From Meishania sp964351985 (lineage in GTDB: Bacteria; Bacteroidota; Bacteroidia; Flavobacteriales; Flavobacteriaceae), in contig CAYGPR010000002.1 of assembly GCA_964351985.1 (NCBI GenBank), positions 62,001-126,000 of the forward strand: a stretch of 64,000 nt of DNA, in the 5' to 3' direction. A program made the translations under genes and the position numbers. Within the stretch, counting starts at the first letter, position 1. The number at the start of each line of letters is the position of its first letter. This document shows, piece by piece, positions 26,204-34,215 of this stretch. Below the pieces are notes generated by a model that saw only the letters and a program-made list of their open reading frames with translations, was not told the origin of the DNA and searched no databases.

Positions 26204-26256
26204 AAAATTCTCAGCACTTTAGAAGTTATTTTGGTTTTAACAACTGTCAATCACAA

Positions 26257-26274
26257 AGGTAGAATAATCTACCT
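26257..26274. promoter_or_regulatory. Inverted repeat AGGTAGA-N4-TCTACCT
   Basis: A perfect 7-bp inverted repeat with a 4-base centre in the 103-base gap between the DctM gene and the DgoK gene. It could be an operator or, because no T-tract follows, an mRNA stem. No third copy was noticed in the window. Confidence 0.4.
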
Positions 26275-26306
26275 CGATTCAATAGTTGATAATACCGATT
26301 TCAGGG

Positions 26307-27581
26307 TTAGTCCATAAACAGATTCGGAAGAAATAGCGAAATACTCGGAAAAAGTGTTACTAAAACCAGTACCACTATACTGACCAACAAAAATGGAAAA
26401 CCTGCCTTACTCACTTTTCCGATGGAGACTTTTCCAATGCTTGAGGCAACAAAAAGACAGACGCCGACGGGCGGGGTGGTAAGCCCGATAATTAGATTCA
26501 ATACGGCAATGACGGCAAAATGGATAGGGTCGACATCTACCGCCAAAGCGACTTTCAACAATATGGGAAAAAGGATAAGCAAGGCCGCAATGGTTTCCAT
26601 AAAGGTGCCAACAACGATCAACAAAAGATTGATGAGCAACAACACAACATATTTATTATCACTGAAACCTAAAATTTCGCTAGATATGGTTTGTGGAATT
26701 TGTTCGGTAATCAAGATCCAACCGAAGAGGTTGGCAAAACCTACTAAGATCATCAATGATGCCGAGGTCTTCATTGAATCGAGCACTACGATTTGAACAT
26801 TTTTAAAGTTCAATTTTCCATACACAAAACGGCCTATGACAAGTGCATATATTACTGCGATTACCGATGCTTCCGTCGGTGTAAAGATTCCACCAATGAT
26901 ACCGAAAAGAATAATAAAGGTCATCAACAGCGACCAGAACGTGTCGACAAATCCACGGGCTATTTGCGAAAAACTGCTTCGTGGATGCTTCGGATAGTTT
27001 TTTCGTTTGGCAATAATATAGGCGACCAGCATAAGCCCGACACCTAATAATAGTCCTGGAATGGCACCTGCCAAAAATAGCTTGCCCACAGATAATCCAC
27101 TAAGTGTGGCCGCAATGATCATTGGCACGCTAGGCGGAATAATCGGTCCCACGGTAGAGGATGCGGCCGTTATCGCGCATGAAAAATCGACGTCGTAACC
27201 CTCTTTCTTCATGGCGGGAATCATTACAGAACCGAGACTTGCCGTATCGGAAATGGCCGTACCCGATATTCCCGCAAAAAGCATGGATGCCCCTATATTG
27301 ACCAATGAGAGTCCGCCTCTGATATGGCCCAATAGATGATTACAGAACGTAATGATTTTTTCGGTAAGTCCGCCTTGGTTCATCAAATTGCCGGCCAAAA
27401 TAAAGCCAGGTATGCTCAACAGTACAAAAACATCGATACCCGAATACATTTTTGCGGGTACAATGATCAGCGGAATTCCTTTAAGCAGCAAATAGGCGAG
27501 ACAAGAAATACCTAAGGCAAAAGCAATGGGATAGCGTAGTACCAGACAGACGACGAATATGATGACCAGCGCCCAGATCAT
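26307..27581 (-). CDS. dctM: TRAP transporter large permease (DctM)
   Basis: 424 residues, almost entirely hydrophobic with about 12 membrane segments, the normal DctM size. SGTAISDTASLGSVMIPAMK and ITAASSTVGPIIPPSVPMII are the characteristic ion-transporter superfamily loops, repeated in the second half as NLIIGLTTPPVGVCLFVAS. It forms the sodium-driven channel of a tripartite transporter. It overlaps the DctQ gene by 4 bases. Substrate is set by the DctP protein; the sugar-acid genes downstream suggest an aldonate- or uronate-type acid. Confidence 0.93.
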   Translation of the reverse strand: MIWALVIIFVVCLVLRYPIAFALGISCLAYLLLKGIPLIIVPAKMYSGIDVFVLLSIPGFILAGNLMNQGGLTEKIITFCNHLLGHIRGGLSLVNIGASMLFAGISGTAISDTASLGSVMIPAMKKEGYDVDFSCAITAASSTVGPIIPPSVPMIIAATLSGLSVGKLFLAGAIPGLLLGVGLMLVAYIIAKRKNYPKHPRSSFSQIARGFVDTFWSLLMTFIILFGIIGGIFTPTEASVIAVIYALVIGRFVYGKLNFKNVQIVVLDSMKTSASLMILVGFANLFGWILITEQIPQTISSEILGFSDNKYVVLLLINLLLIVVGTFMETIAALLILFPILLKVALAVDVDPIHFAVIAVLNLIIGLTTPPVGVCLFVASSIGKVSIGKVSKAGFPFLLVSIVVLVLVTLFPSISLFLPNLFMD

Positions 27582-28045
27582 CGTTTTCTATTTTTTAAAA
27601 GTGACGCTATCTTTTTATAGGAATAATAGCAAATGGAAGTCGCCATAATAAAGATGCTAAAAAAAGCCACGGCCATAGGAAATTTCAAACTGGGCGATTT
27701 TTCATCCAAACCCAATATGATTAGCGGAATGGCGTATAGTACAATGATGGCAAACAGAAAGAATATCGATAGGGGAATACCCCAGTTCAAAAATTTCTTA
27801 AAGCTGTCATCAAATGTATTATAAAAAGTGTCCAAGGCAACATAATAGTTACTTTTTAGAGCAAGGCCTGATGCAAAGGAAATGGCGTAGATAAAGAATA
27901 GACGAGAGGCTTCCTCCGTCCAAGAAGGGGCACTTTCAAGAAAGAACCTGGCAAAAATTTGAAGAAGCACCGCGGTCAAGAAACCGAATGTTCCCAAAAG
28001 AGTACCTATTTTTAAAAACCTTCCGATGGCCTTGTGCACCCTCAT
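27578..28045 (-). CDS. dctQ: TRAP transporter small permease (DctQ)
   Basis: 155 residues with four membrane helices. SAPSWTEEASRLFFIYAISF is the DctQ signature (W-T-E-E-x-x-R), and LALKSNYYVALD follows. It stabilises the DctM channel. Start and stop overlap both neighbours by 4 bases (ATGA), so the DctP, DctQ and DctM genes form one translationally coupled operon. Confidence 0.92.
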   Translation of the reverse strand: MRVHKAIGRFLKIGTLLGTFGFLTAVLLQIFARFFLESAPSWTEEASRLFFIYAISFASGLALKSNYYVALDTFYNTFDDSFKKFLNWGIPLSIFFLFAIIVLYAIPLIILGLDEKSPSLKFPMAVAFFSIFIMATSICYYSYKKIASLLKNRKR

Positions 28046-29037
28046 TGTAGTTCCGCTTTAATTTGATGATAGACTTCCTGCATTTCCGGGGAAAGGCTAT
28101 TGTAAATGCCCTTTTCCGATTTTTCTATGAAGGCTTTTTTGTCAACTTGTATGAACTGCATTCCCTGTGCTTTCAATTCTTCTTGTACTTCTTTTTCGTT
28201 TTCAAGAAAGAGGTTGTGCTCATATCGTATCATCTCATCTGCGGCCTCCAAAAAAATAATCTGCAGGTCGGGTGGTAGTTTTTGAAACTGCTTTTCTCCG
28301 ATGACGGGGTACACCCAACTCACGACATGGCCCGTAAGGTTAAGATATTGTTGCACTTCTGCAAACCCCATGTTCTTTATCATGGCAAACGGATTTTCTT
28401 GTGCTTCAATCGTGCCTTGCTGTAGCGAAGTAAACACTTCCGATAGTGCCATTGGTGTAGGTTTGGCGCCCAGAACACTCCATGCAGTCACGAAAGAGGG
28501 AACATTCGGCACGCGAATGATCAGTCCGTTTAAATCATCGGGAGTCTTTATCGGTCGGCTCGAGGTAAGGTGGCGGTCTCCCCTAAGAAAATAGCCCAAC
28601 GGCCGAAGTCCTGCTTTTTGGATCATATCTTCTTCGATACGTTTCCCCAGAAATCCATGGATTACCTTTTTCATTTCGGTGCTATCCTTGAACAAAAAAG
28701 GCAGTTCACAAAAGACCATGATCTCCGTCCAGTTGCTCAAGGTAGAACCCGTAGTGGTCATATCGATGACTTCGGTCTTTATCAGCCGTATGGCCTCCAT
28801 TTCCTTCGCGAGTTGTTCTGAAGGGTATACCTCGACTTTGATCCTTCCTTTCGAACGTTCTTCCAAAATGTCGCCCAGATGCACAAAGGCTTTCGTCCAA
28901 GTGTGATCCTCGTTCGGGATCATCGCGGCTCGAAAAAGAAATTCAGGTTCGTTCACTGTTTTACATCCTAGAAAAATCAAAATACATAGGAAGCAGCATC
29001 TAGAAATAATTGAAGAAGTAGTTCTGATTTTTGGCAT
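28042..29037 (-). CDS. dctP: TRAP transporter substrate-binding lipoprotein (DctP)
   Basis: 331 residues. The N terminus has a hydrophobic stretch ending ILIFLGC, a lipobox, so the binding protein is tethered rather than free, which is common in Bacteroidota TRAP systems. DctP family features: LGDILEERSKGRIKVEVYP, LGYFLRGDRHLTSSRPIKTP, DLNGLIIRVPNVP and the conserved arginine there for carboxylate binding. KPTPMALSEVFTSLQQGTIEAQENP is also diagnostic. It is the first gene of the operon and is divergent from a sulfatase gene across 240 bases. Confidence 0.92.
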   Translation of the reverse strand: MPKIRTTSSIISRCCFLCILIFLGCKTVNEPEFLFRAAMIPNEDHTWTKAFVHLGDILEERSKGRIKVEVYPSEQLAKEMEAIRLIKTEVIDMTTTGSTLSNWTEIMVFCELPFLFKDSTEMKKVIHGFLGKRIEEDMIQKAGLRPLGYFLRGDRHLTSSRPIKTPDDLNGLIIRVPNVPSFVTAWSVLGAKPTPMALSEVFTSLQQGTIEAQENPFAMIKNMGFAEVQQYLNLTGHVVSWVYPVIGEKQFQKLPPDLQIIFLEAADEMIRYEHNLFLENEKEVQEELKAQGMQFIQVDKKAFIEKSEKGIYNSLSPEMQEVYHQIKAELQ

Positions 29038-29277
29038 TTTTCTGATATAGACTGTCTAATCACAGGTATCAAGGGTAAGGTTAAGATACATAAAAAAAGA
29101 TTTAGTGAATAAAGCTACAGTTGCTTTATGTAATATTAATGTTGAAATAAATCGTTTATAAAATTTGAGGCAAAAACAAATAGACTTCCCAAGAGCCTCT
29201 TACTAGGTTCATAAAACACGATTTGGATTCAGATACGGACAAAATTGCTTAATTTAAACAAGTTCAAAACCGATTGT

Positions 29278-31095
29278 ATGACAAGTACCACCGTCTCAAG
29301 ATGTATCCAGATAATTGTAATTATTGTCACGTTTTCCTGTGTAAATGGCAAAGAAGGCAATTCTGATTCCCAAATTTCAAAACAAACCAATCCCAACATC
29401 ATCATCGTATTTACCGATGATCAAGGTTATGGAGATTTAGGCTACCATGGCAATCCCTATGTAAAAACCCCGAACTTGGATGCCTTTGCTAAAGAATCGT
29501 TAGAGCTTACCAATTTTCATGTAGGCACAACCTGCGCTCCAAGTCGGGCGGGATTAATGACCGGTCGCAATGCCAACAGAAACAATGCTTGGCACACTAT
29601 CGCCGGATGTTCGATTCTTTTGGAAGATGAGCAAACTATGGCCGAGGTTTTTCTGGATGGGGGCTACAAAACTGCCATGTTCGGCAAATGGCATTTGGGC
29701 GATAATTATCCTTTTCGGCCGCACGATCGAGGGTTTCAAAAAACGCTGTATCACGGCGGCGGAGGGGTGCAGCAGACACCTGATTACTGGAAAAACGATT
29801 ATTTCGATGACACCTATTTCAGAAAAGGAAATCCGGAAAAGGTCGAGGGCTATTGTACCGATGTGTGGTTCGATGAGGCCATTGACTACGTGAAGGAATC
29901 AAATGGGGAGCCCTTTTTTCTATACCTCGCACCCAATGCCGCGCATTGGCCCTTCAACGTGCCTGAAGAATATGTCGAAATGTATGCCGATACACCCCTT
30001 ACCGACGTGCAAAAGCGTTTTTACGGTATGGTAAGCAATATCGATGAGAATTTCGGAAAACTGATCGCGCAGTTAAAAAGTAATGGCCAATTTGATAATA
30101 CAATAATCATTTTTTCTACTGATAATGGTACGGATCGCGGCATCGTCCTGAGCGAAAGTGGAGAAGAAGTTGGTTTCAATGCAGGACTTCGTGGAAAAAA
30201 GGGAAGTCATTATGATGGAGGCCACAGAGTCCCATTTTTTATGAGTTGGCCCAATGGTGATATCCTTCAGAAGCAGAAAATAAACGAGCTTACCGCGCAT
30301 GTAGACCTGCTTCCCACGTTGGCGGACTTGGCAGGCATCGATTTCGGGAAAAAAAAGCAATTGGACGGTGCGAACATGGCGAACGTTCTAAGGGGAAAAG
30401 AAAAAAGCAAAGACCGTATGTTGGTCATTGATACCCAGCGCAACCAGTGGCCTGAAAAGGGTCGGAACCCCTGTGTGATGAACACCGAATGGCGATTGGT
30501 TAATGTCGATGAGCTGTATAATACACTTTCGGATCCGGGTCAGAAAAATGATGTTTCTAAGGAACATCCGGAAGTTGTGTCAGAAATGAAGGCCTTCTAC
30601 GATACTTGGTGGGCTGATATCCAAAAAGATATACGCTACGCCGAAATACCTTTAGGCCATAAAGAAGCCAATCCGGTTATGATAACAGTGCATGATATCC
30701 ACACTTCGGAAAATATTCCATGGAACCAAATACAGGTCCGTGAGGGAGAAAATTTCCCAGAAGGATATTACAGTATCAAAGTGATCGAAGATGGTAACTA
30801 TCGATTTAAATTGTATCGCTATCCGCCCGAATCGAATTTGCTCTTAAAAGCTTCCGCTGAAGAAATCGCGGGAAGCTCTTTTAGAAATCCATTGCCCGCA
30901 GGTCGAACGTTGAATCTGAAAACGGCCAAGATCATGGTGGGCGACATCGAGTTACAGTCAGAAGTAAATGAAAATCACGCTTACATCGTACTTGAAGGAA
31001 CACTTAAAAAAGGAAGCTACAAGCTAAGTAGCGATTTCTTTACTGAAGATGGAAAACGCATTCCCTCCTATTACACACAAATAGAAAAACGCTAA
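29278..31095 (+). CDS. Sulfatase lipoprotein (S1 family) with C-terminal accessory domain
   Basis: About 605 residues from the ATG at 29278; the frame opens at a TTG (29245), but 29278 gives a clean lipoprotein signal ending VTFSC. FTDDQGYGDLGYHGNP holds metal ligands. TTCAPSRAGLMTGR contains the C-A-P-S-R formylglycine site (C86). GKWHLGDNYPF and IIFSTDNGTDRG are further signatures. The catalytic part ends near residue 450. About 130 further residues (from YAEIPLGHKEANPVMI) form an extra beta-rich domain typical of some polysaccharide sulfatases. It is 4 bases upstream of a second sulfatase gene, so cotranscribed. Confidence 0.9.
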   Translation: MTSTTVSRCIQIIVIIVTFSCVNGKEGNSDSQISKQTNPNIIIVFTDDQGYGDLGYHGNPYVKTPNLDAFAKESLELTNFHVGTTCAPSRAGLMTGRNANRNNAWHTIAGCSILLEDEQTMAEVFLDGGYKTAMFGKWHLGDNYPFRPHDRGFQKTLYHGGGGVQQTPDYWKNDYFDDTYFRKGNPEKVEGYCTDVWFDEAIDYVKESNGEPFFLYLAPNAAHWPFNVPEEYVEMYADTPLTDVQKRFYGMVSNIDENFGKLIAQLKSNGQFDNTIIIFSTDNGTDRGIVLSESGEEVGFNAGLRGKKGSHYDGGHRVPFFMSWPNGDILQKQKINELTAHVDLLPTLADLAGIDFGKKKQLDGANMANVLRGKEKSKDRMLVIDTQRNQWPEKGRNPCVMNTEWRLVNVDELYNTLSDPGQKNDVSKEHPEVVSEMKAFYDTWWADIQKDIRYAEIPLGHKEANPVMITVHDIHTSENIPWNQIQVREGENFPEGYYSIKVIEDGNYRFKLYRYPPESNLLLKASAEEIAGSSFRNPLPAGRTLNLKTAKIMVGDIELQSEVNENHAYIVLEGTLKKGSYKLSSDFFTEDGKRIPSYYTQIEKR

Positions 31096-31099
31096 CAAA

Positions 31100-32602
31100 A
31101 TGAAAAAGATCATTGTGTTTTTTGGGTTGATTATTTTAGGATGTACCGCTGGAAAAAAAGAAGCTACGGCTACAAAACCCAATATCGTTTTCATTTTCGC
31201 TGACGATATGACCTACACGGCCATCAACGCTTTGGGAAACACCGAAATACAAACTCCCAACCTGAACCGATTGGTAACCAACGGTACCACATTTACGAAC
31301 GCCTATAATATGGGAGCGTGGAACGGGGCCGTTTGCGTGGCCTCAAGGGCGATGATCATTTCGGGCCGAAGTGTTTGGCAGGCGCAAAAGATAAAGGATG
31401 AATGGGCGCAGGGAATGGCTTTTGACAAAACCTGGGGAAAGCTGATGGAGAATGCGGGATACGATACCTACATGACCGGCAAATGGCACGTAGACGCACC
31501 TGCCAACAGCGTTTTTCAGAATGTAGTGCATGTGAGACCCGGTATGCCCGACGATGCTTGGCACCATGATGAGATGGTTCAAAAGTTTAAAGAAACAAGG
31601 GGCAAGAACACCGACCCGACAACTTTTATGCCCGCAGGATATAACCGACCGTTGAGCGAGAACGATAGCACTTGGTCCCCGACCGATAAAAGATTCGGTG
31701 GATTTTGGGAGGGCGGTACACATTGGAGCGAGGTTTTAAAAGATGATGCGCTGGGCTTTATCGATAACGCGAAAAAGAAAGACAATCCTTTTTTCATGTA
31801 TTTGGCCTTCAACGCCCCGCATGACCCCCGTCAAGCGCCCCAGGAATATTTAGATATGTATCCCTTGAAAAATATAAGTCTTCCGAAAAGTTGGTTGCCC
31901 AAGTATCCTTTCAAGGATAGTATTGGCAATGGGCCTGACCTGCGGGATGAAGCTTTGGCCCCTTTTCCAAGAACGGAATATGCTACCAAGAAACATATTC
32001 AAGAATATTATGCCCTGATTACCCATTTGGACGATCAAATAGGAGAAATCCTTAATGGATTAGAGGCTTCCGGAAAAATGGAAAATACCTATATTATCTT
32101 TACCGCGGATCATGGCCTTGCCATGGGTAGACATGGCTTGTTGGGAAAACAGAGCCTTTTCGACCATAGTGTCCGAGCACCTTTTATGATTATGGGCCCA
32201 AATATTCCTAAGGGGAACAAGATAAATCACGATATTTATTTACAGGATGCCATGGCCACTAGTCTGGATATCGCTGAGGTAGAAAAACCCGATTACATTT
32301 TTTTTAAAAGTGTCTTGCCCTTATTGAAGGGACAAACAGGAGGGAATTATAATTCCATTTATGGAAGCTATGTAGATTCACAACGTATGATTCGTAAAGA
32401 TGGTTTCAAACTGATCGCATATCCTAAATTGAACAATGTGCTTTTGTTCGATTTAAAGAATGACCCGGAAGAAATGAATGATATTGCGGCAAACGGAAAA
32501 TATCAAGAAAAAATACAAGTTCTTTTCAATGAGCTTTTAGAACTGCAAAATAAATTGAACGATACGCTGGATATATCGTTCATGAACCCCAATAAAAATT
32601 GA
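31100..32602 (+). CDS. Sulfatase lipoprotein with a CVASR active-site motif
   Basis: 500 residues; lipoprotein signal MKKIIVFFGLIILGC (Cys15). FIFADDMTYTAINALG supplies metal ligands. The modification site is C79-V-A-S-R, with Ala instead of the usual Pro two residues after the cysteine. Formylglycine formation tolerates C-x-A-x-R, and several algal-polysaccharide sulfatase subfamilies have it. GKWHVD, FNAPHDPRQAPQEY, TADHGLAMGRHGLLGKQ and NDPEEMND confirm the family. It starts 4 bases after the previous sulfatase and is followed after 46 bases by a Gfo/Idh/MocA gene. The target sulfate ester is unknown. Confidence 0.9.
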   Translation: MKKIIVFFGLIILGCTAGKKEATATKPNIVFIFADDMTYTAINALGNTEIQTPNLNRLVTNGTTFTNAYNMGAWNGAVCVASRAMIISGRSVWQAQKIKDEWAQGMAFDKTWGKLMENAGYDTYMTGKWHVDAPANSVFQNVVHVRPGMPDDAWHHDEMVQKFKETRGKNTDPTTFMPAGYNRPLSENDSTWSPTDKRFGGFWEGGTHWSEVLKDDALGFIDNAKKKDNPFFMYLAFNAPHDPRQAPQEYLDMYPLKNISLPKSWLPKYPFKDSIGNGPDLRDEALAPFPRTEYATKKHIQEYYALITHLDDQIGEILNGLEASGKMENTYIIFTADHGLAMGRHGLLGKQSLFDHSVRAPFMIMGPNIPKGNKINHDIYLQDAMATSLDIAEVEKPDYIFFKSVLPLLKGQTGGNYNSIYGSYVDSQRMIRKDGFKLIAYPKLNNVLLFDLKNDPEEMNDIAANGKYQEKIQVLFNELLELQNKLNDTLDISFMNPNKN

Positions 32603-32648
32603 AGATTAGACTATAGAACATTGCATTGAACCTATAATCAAACGAAAT

Positions 32649-33962
32649 ATGGAACAGAAGCAGAAGAAACCAAGAAGTTCTGATAAACAGCTAAGCCGAA
32701 GAAAATTTATTTCGAATACGGCGCTTGCCGTCGGGGCATTTAGCATCATTCCAAGACATGTGCTAGGTCGAGGATTTGTTGCTCCAAGTGATCGTATAAA
32801 TTTAGGCTTTATTGGTCTTGGGAAACAGACGACTGGCCTGACACGATCTTTTCTCGAACATACGAAAGATGCCCAAATTTTGATGGGGTCCGACGTTTGG
32901 ACAACGAAAAACGAGTGGTTCCAGGGTTATGTAGAGCAAATGTACGCCGATAAGAGGCAACAAACGGGGTACCGTGGGGTGACGACTTCAGGTAATTACA
33001 AAGAGATTTTGGATAGAAAAGACATTGATGCCGTAATCATAGCGACTCCCGACCATTGGCATACCATCCAGGCCATTGATGCCTTAAAAGCAGGAAAACA
33101 TGTGTATTGCGAAAAACCCTTGACCCATCGAATTCAAGAAGGTATCGATCTCGTAAAGACTGTAAAGAAAACAGGCAAAGTATTACAAACGGGAAGTATG
33201 CAACGATCCTGGGCAACTTTCAAGAAAGCGACCGAACTGGTACAGAAAGGTTATCTAGGTGAAATAAAAAAGGTACTGGTCAATGTTGGTGATCCTGCAA
33301 TTCCGTTTAATATGGCTACCGAACCAACGCCAAAAGAAGTGGACTGGAATGCGTGGTGCGGCCCGGCACCGCTGTTGCCCTACAACGAAAGGCTTTCGCC
33401 TTCAACCAGCGAAGGGTTCTATCCAGATTGGCGTTTGTTCGACGAGACGGGCGGTGGTATTCTGACGGACTGGGGCGCACATATGTTCGATATCGCCCAA
33501 TGGGGCCTTGGTATGGACCGTTCTGGACCTGTAAAGTTCGTTCCGCCATCAGATCCAACAGCCGTTAGGGGAATGAAAATGTACTATGAAAACGGAATCG
33601 AAATGGTACATGAGGACTTTGGGCGCAAGTGGGGCGTACGATTCATGGGGAGCGAAGGCAATCTTGACATCAGCAGAAATTATCTCGAAACAGATCCACC
33701 ATCTATCTTGACGGCCGAAACAGACCAAAACGAAGATTTGGAATCACGGGGCAATCATTACCAGAATTGGTTGAATGCCATAAAGAACAAGCAAGAACTC
33801 ATTTGCGATGTTGAAATAGGCCATCGATCGGCCAGCGTGGGGAATCTATGTAACATCGCCTACCAATTGGGCCGAACCTTGGATTGGAACCCTGTAAAGG
33901 AAAAATTTGTTGGCGACAAAGAGGCTGACAAAATGAAGAAAAGAAAGAATAGAAAATATTGA
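32649..33962 (+). CDS. Tat-exported Gfo/Idh/MocA-family oxidoreductase
   Basis: 437 residues. The N terminus carries a twin-arginine signal (SRRKFISNTALAVGAFSII), so the enzyme folds in the cytoplasm with its cofactor and is exported. The Rossmann part begins INLGFIGLGKQTTG; CEKPLTH contains the catalytic lysine, and GGGILTDWGAHMFDIAQWG the metal/acid histidine region. Such exported members in Bacteroidota often carry tightly bound NAD and act as sugar epimerases, hydrolases or 3-keto-glycoside enzymes. The gene continues the plus-strand sulfatase operon. The substrate is unknown. Confidence 0.87.
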   Translation: MEQKQKKPRSSDKQLSRRKFISNTALAVGAFSIIPRHVLGRGFVAPSDRINLGFIGLGKQTTGLTRSFLEHTKDAQILMGSDVWTTKNEWFQGYVEQMYADKRQQTGYRGVTTSGNYKEILDRKDIDAVIIATPDHWHTIQAIDALKAGKHVYCEKPLTHRIQEGIDLVKTVKKTGKVLQTGSMQRSWATFKKATELVQKGYLGEIKKVLVNVGDPAIPFNMATEPTPKEVDWNAWCGPAPLLPYNERLSPSTSEGFYPDWRLFDETGGGILTDWGAHMFDIAQWGLGMDRSGPVKFVPPSDPTAVRGMKMYYENGIEMVHEDFGRKWGVRFMGSEGNLDISRNYLETDPPSILTAETDQNEDLESRGNHYQNWLNAIKNKQELICDVEIGHRSASVGNLCNIAYQLGRTLDWNPVKEKFVGDKEADKMKKRKNRKY

Positions 33963-33971
33963 TATTGCAAC

Positions 33972-34112
33972 TTAAACGTTCGGTCTTTCTTTTTTGAAGT
34001 TTCCGGGTGTTTTCTCGGTCAATTTTTTAAAGACCCTTGAAAAGTAGGATAGATTGTCCAGCCCTATTTTATGTACAATTTCTCTCAGATAATTATTCGT
34101 GCTCAAATAATG
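33972..34112 (-). pseudogene. C-terminal remnant of an AraC-family regulator
   Basis: On the minus strand the last ~45 codons of a longer frame read LREIVHKIGLDNLSYFSRVF followed by KKLTEKTPGNFKK. This is the second helix-turn-helix of AraC/XylS proteins. Upstream of codon ~47 the frame no longer resembles the family, and the rest of a regulator (about 240-1300 residues) is missing. It lies between the Gfo/Idh/MocA gene and the PSD1 gene, whose start follows directly. Best read as a decayed regulator displaced when this module was assembled. Confidence 0.65.
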
Positions 34113-34215
34113 ATAATTGGGCAAGTTCGATTTGCTTGGATTGAAGATCTTTTGTAAAGCGAATTTTAGCTGGCAAGATGTATATTTGAGATACTTCAAT
34201 AATGGTAGGATATTT

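Noticed and set aside
34117..34215. 33-codon N-terminal extension of PSD1 copy A from a TTG
   Set aside because: It overlaps the AraC remnant and would bury the lipoprotein signal that starts at ATG 34216.
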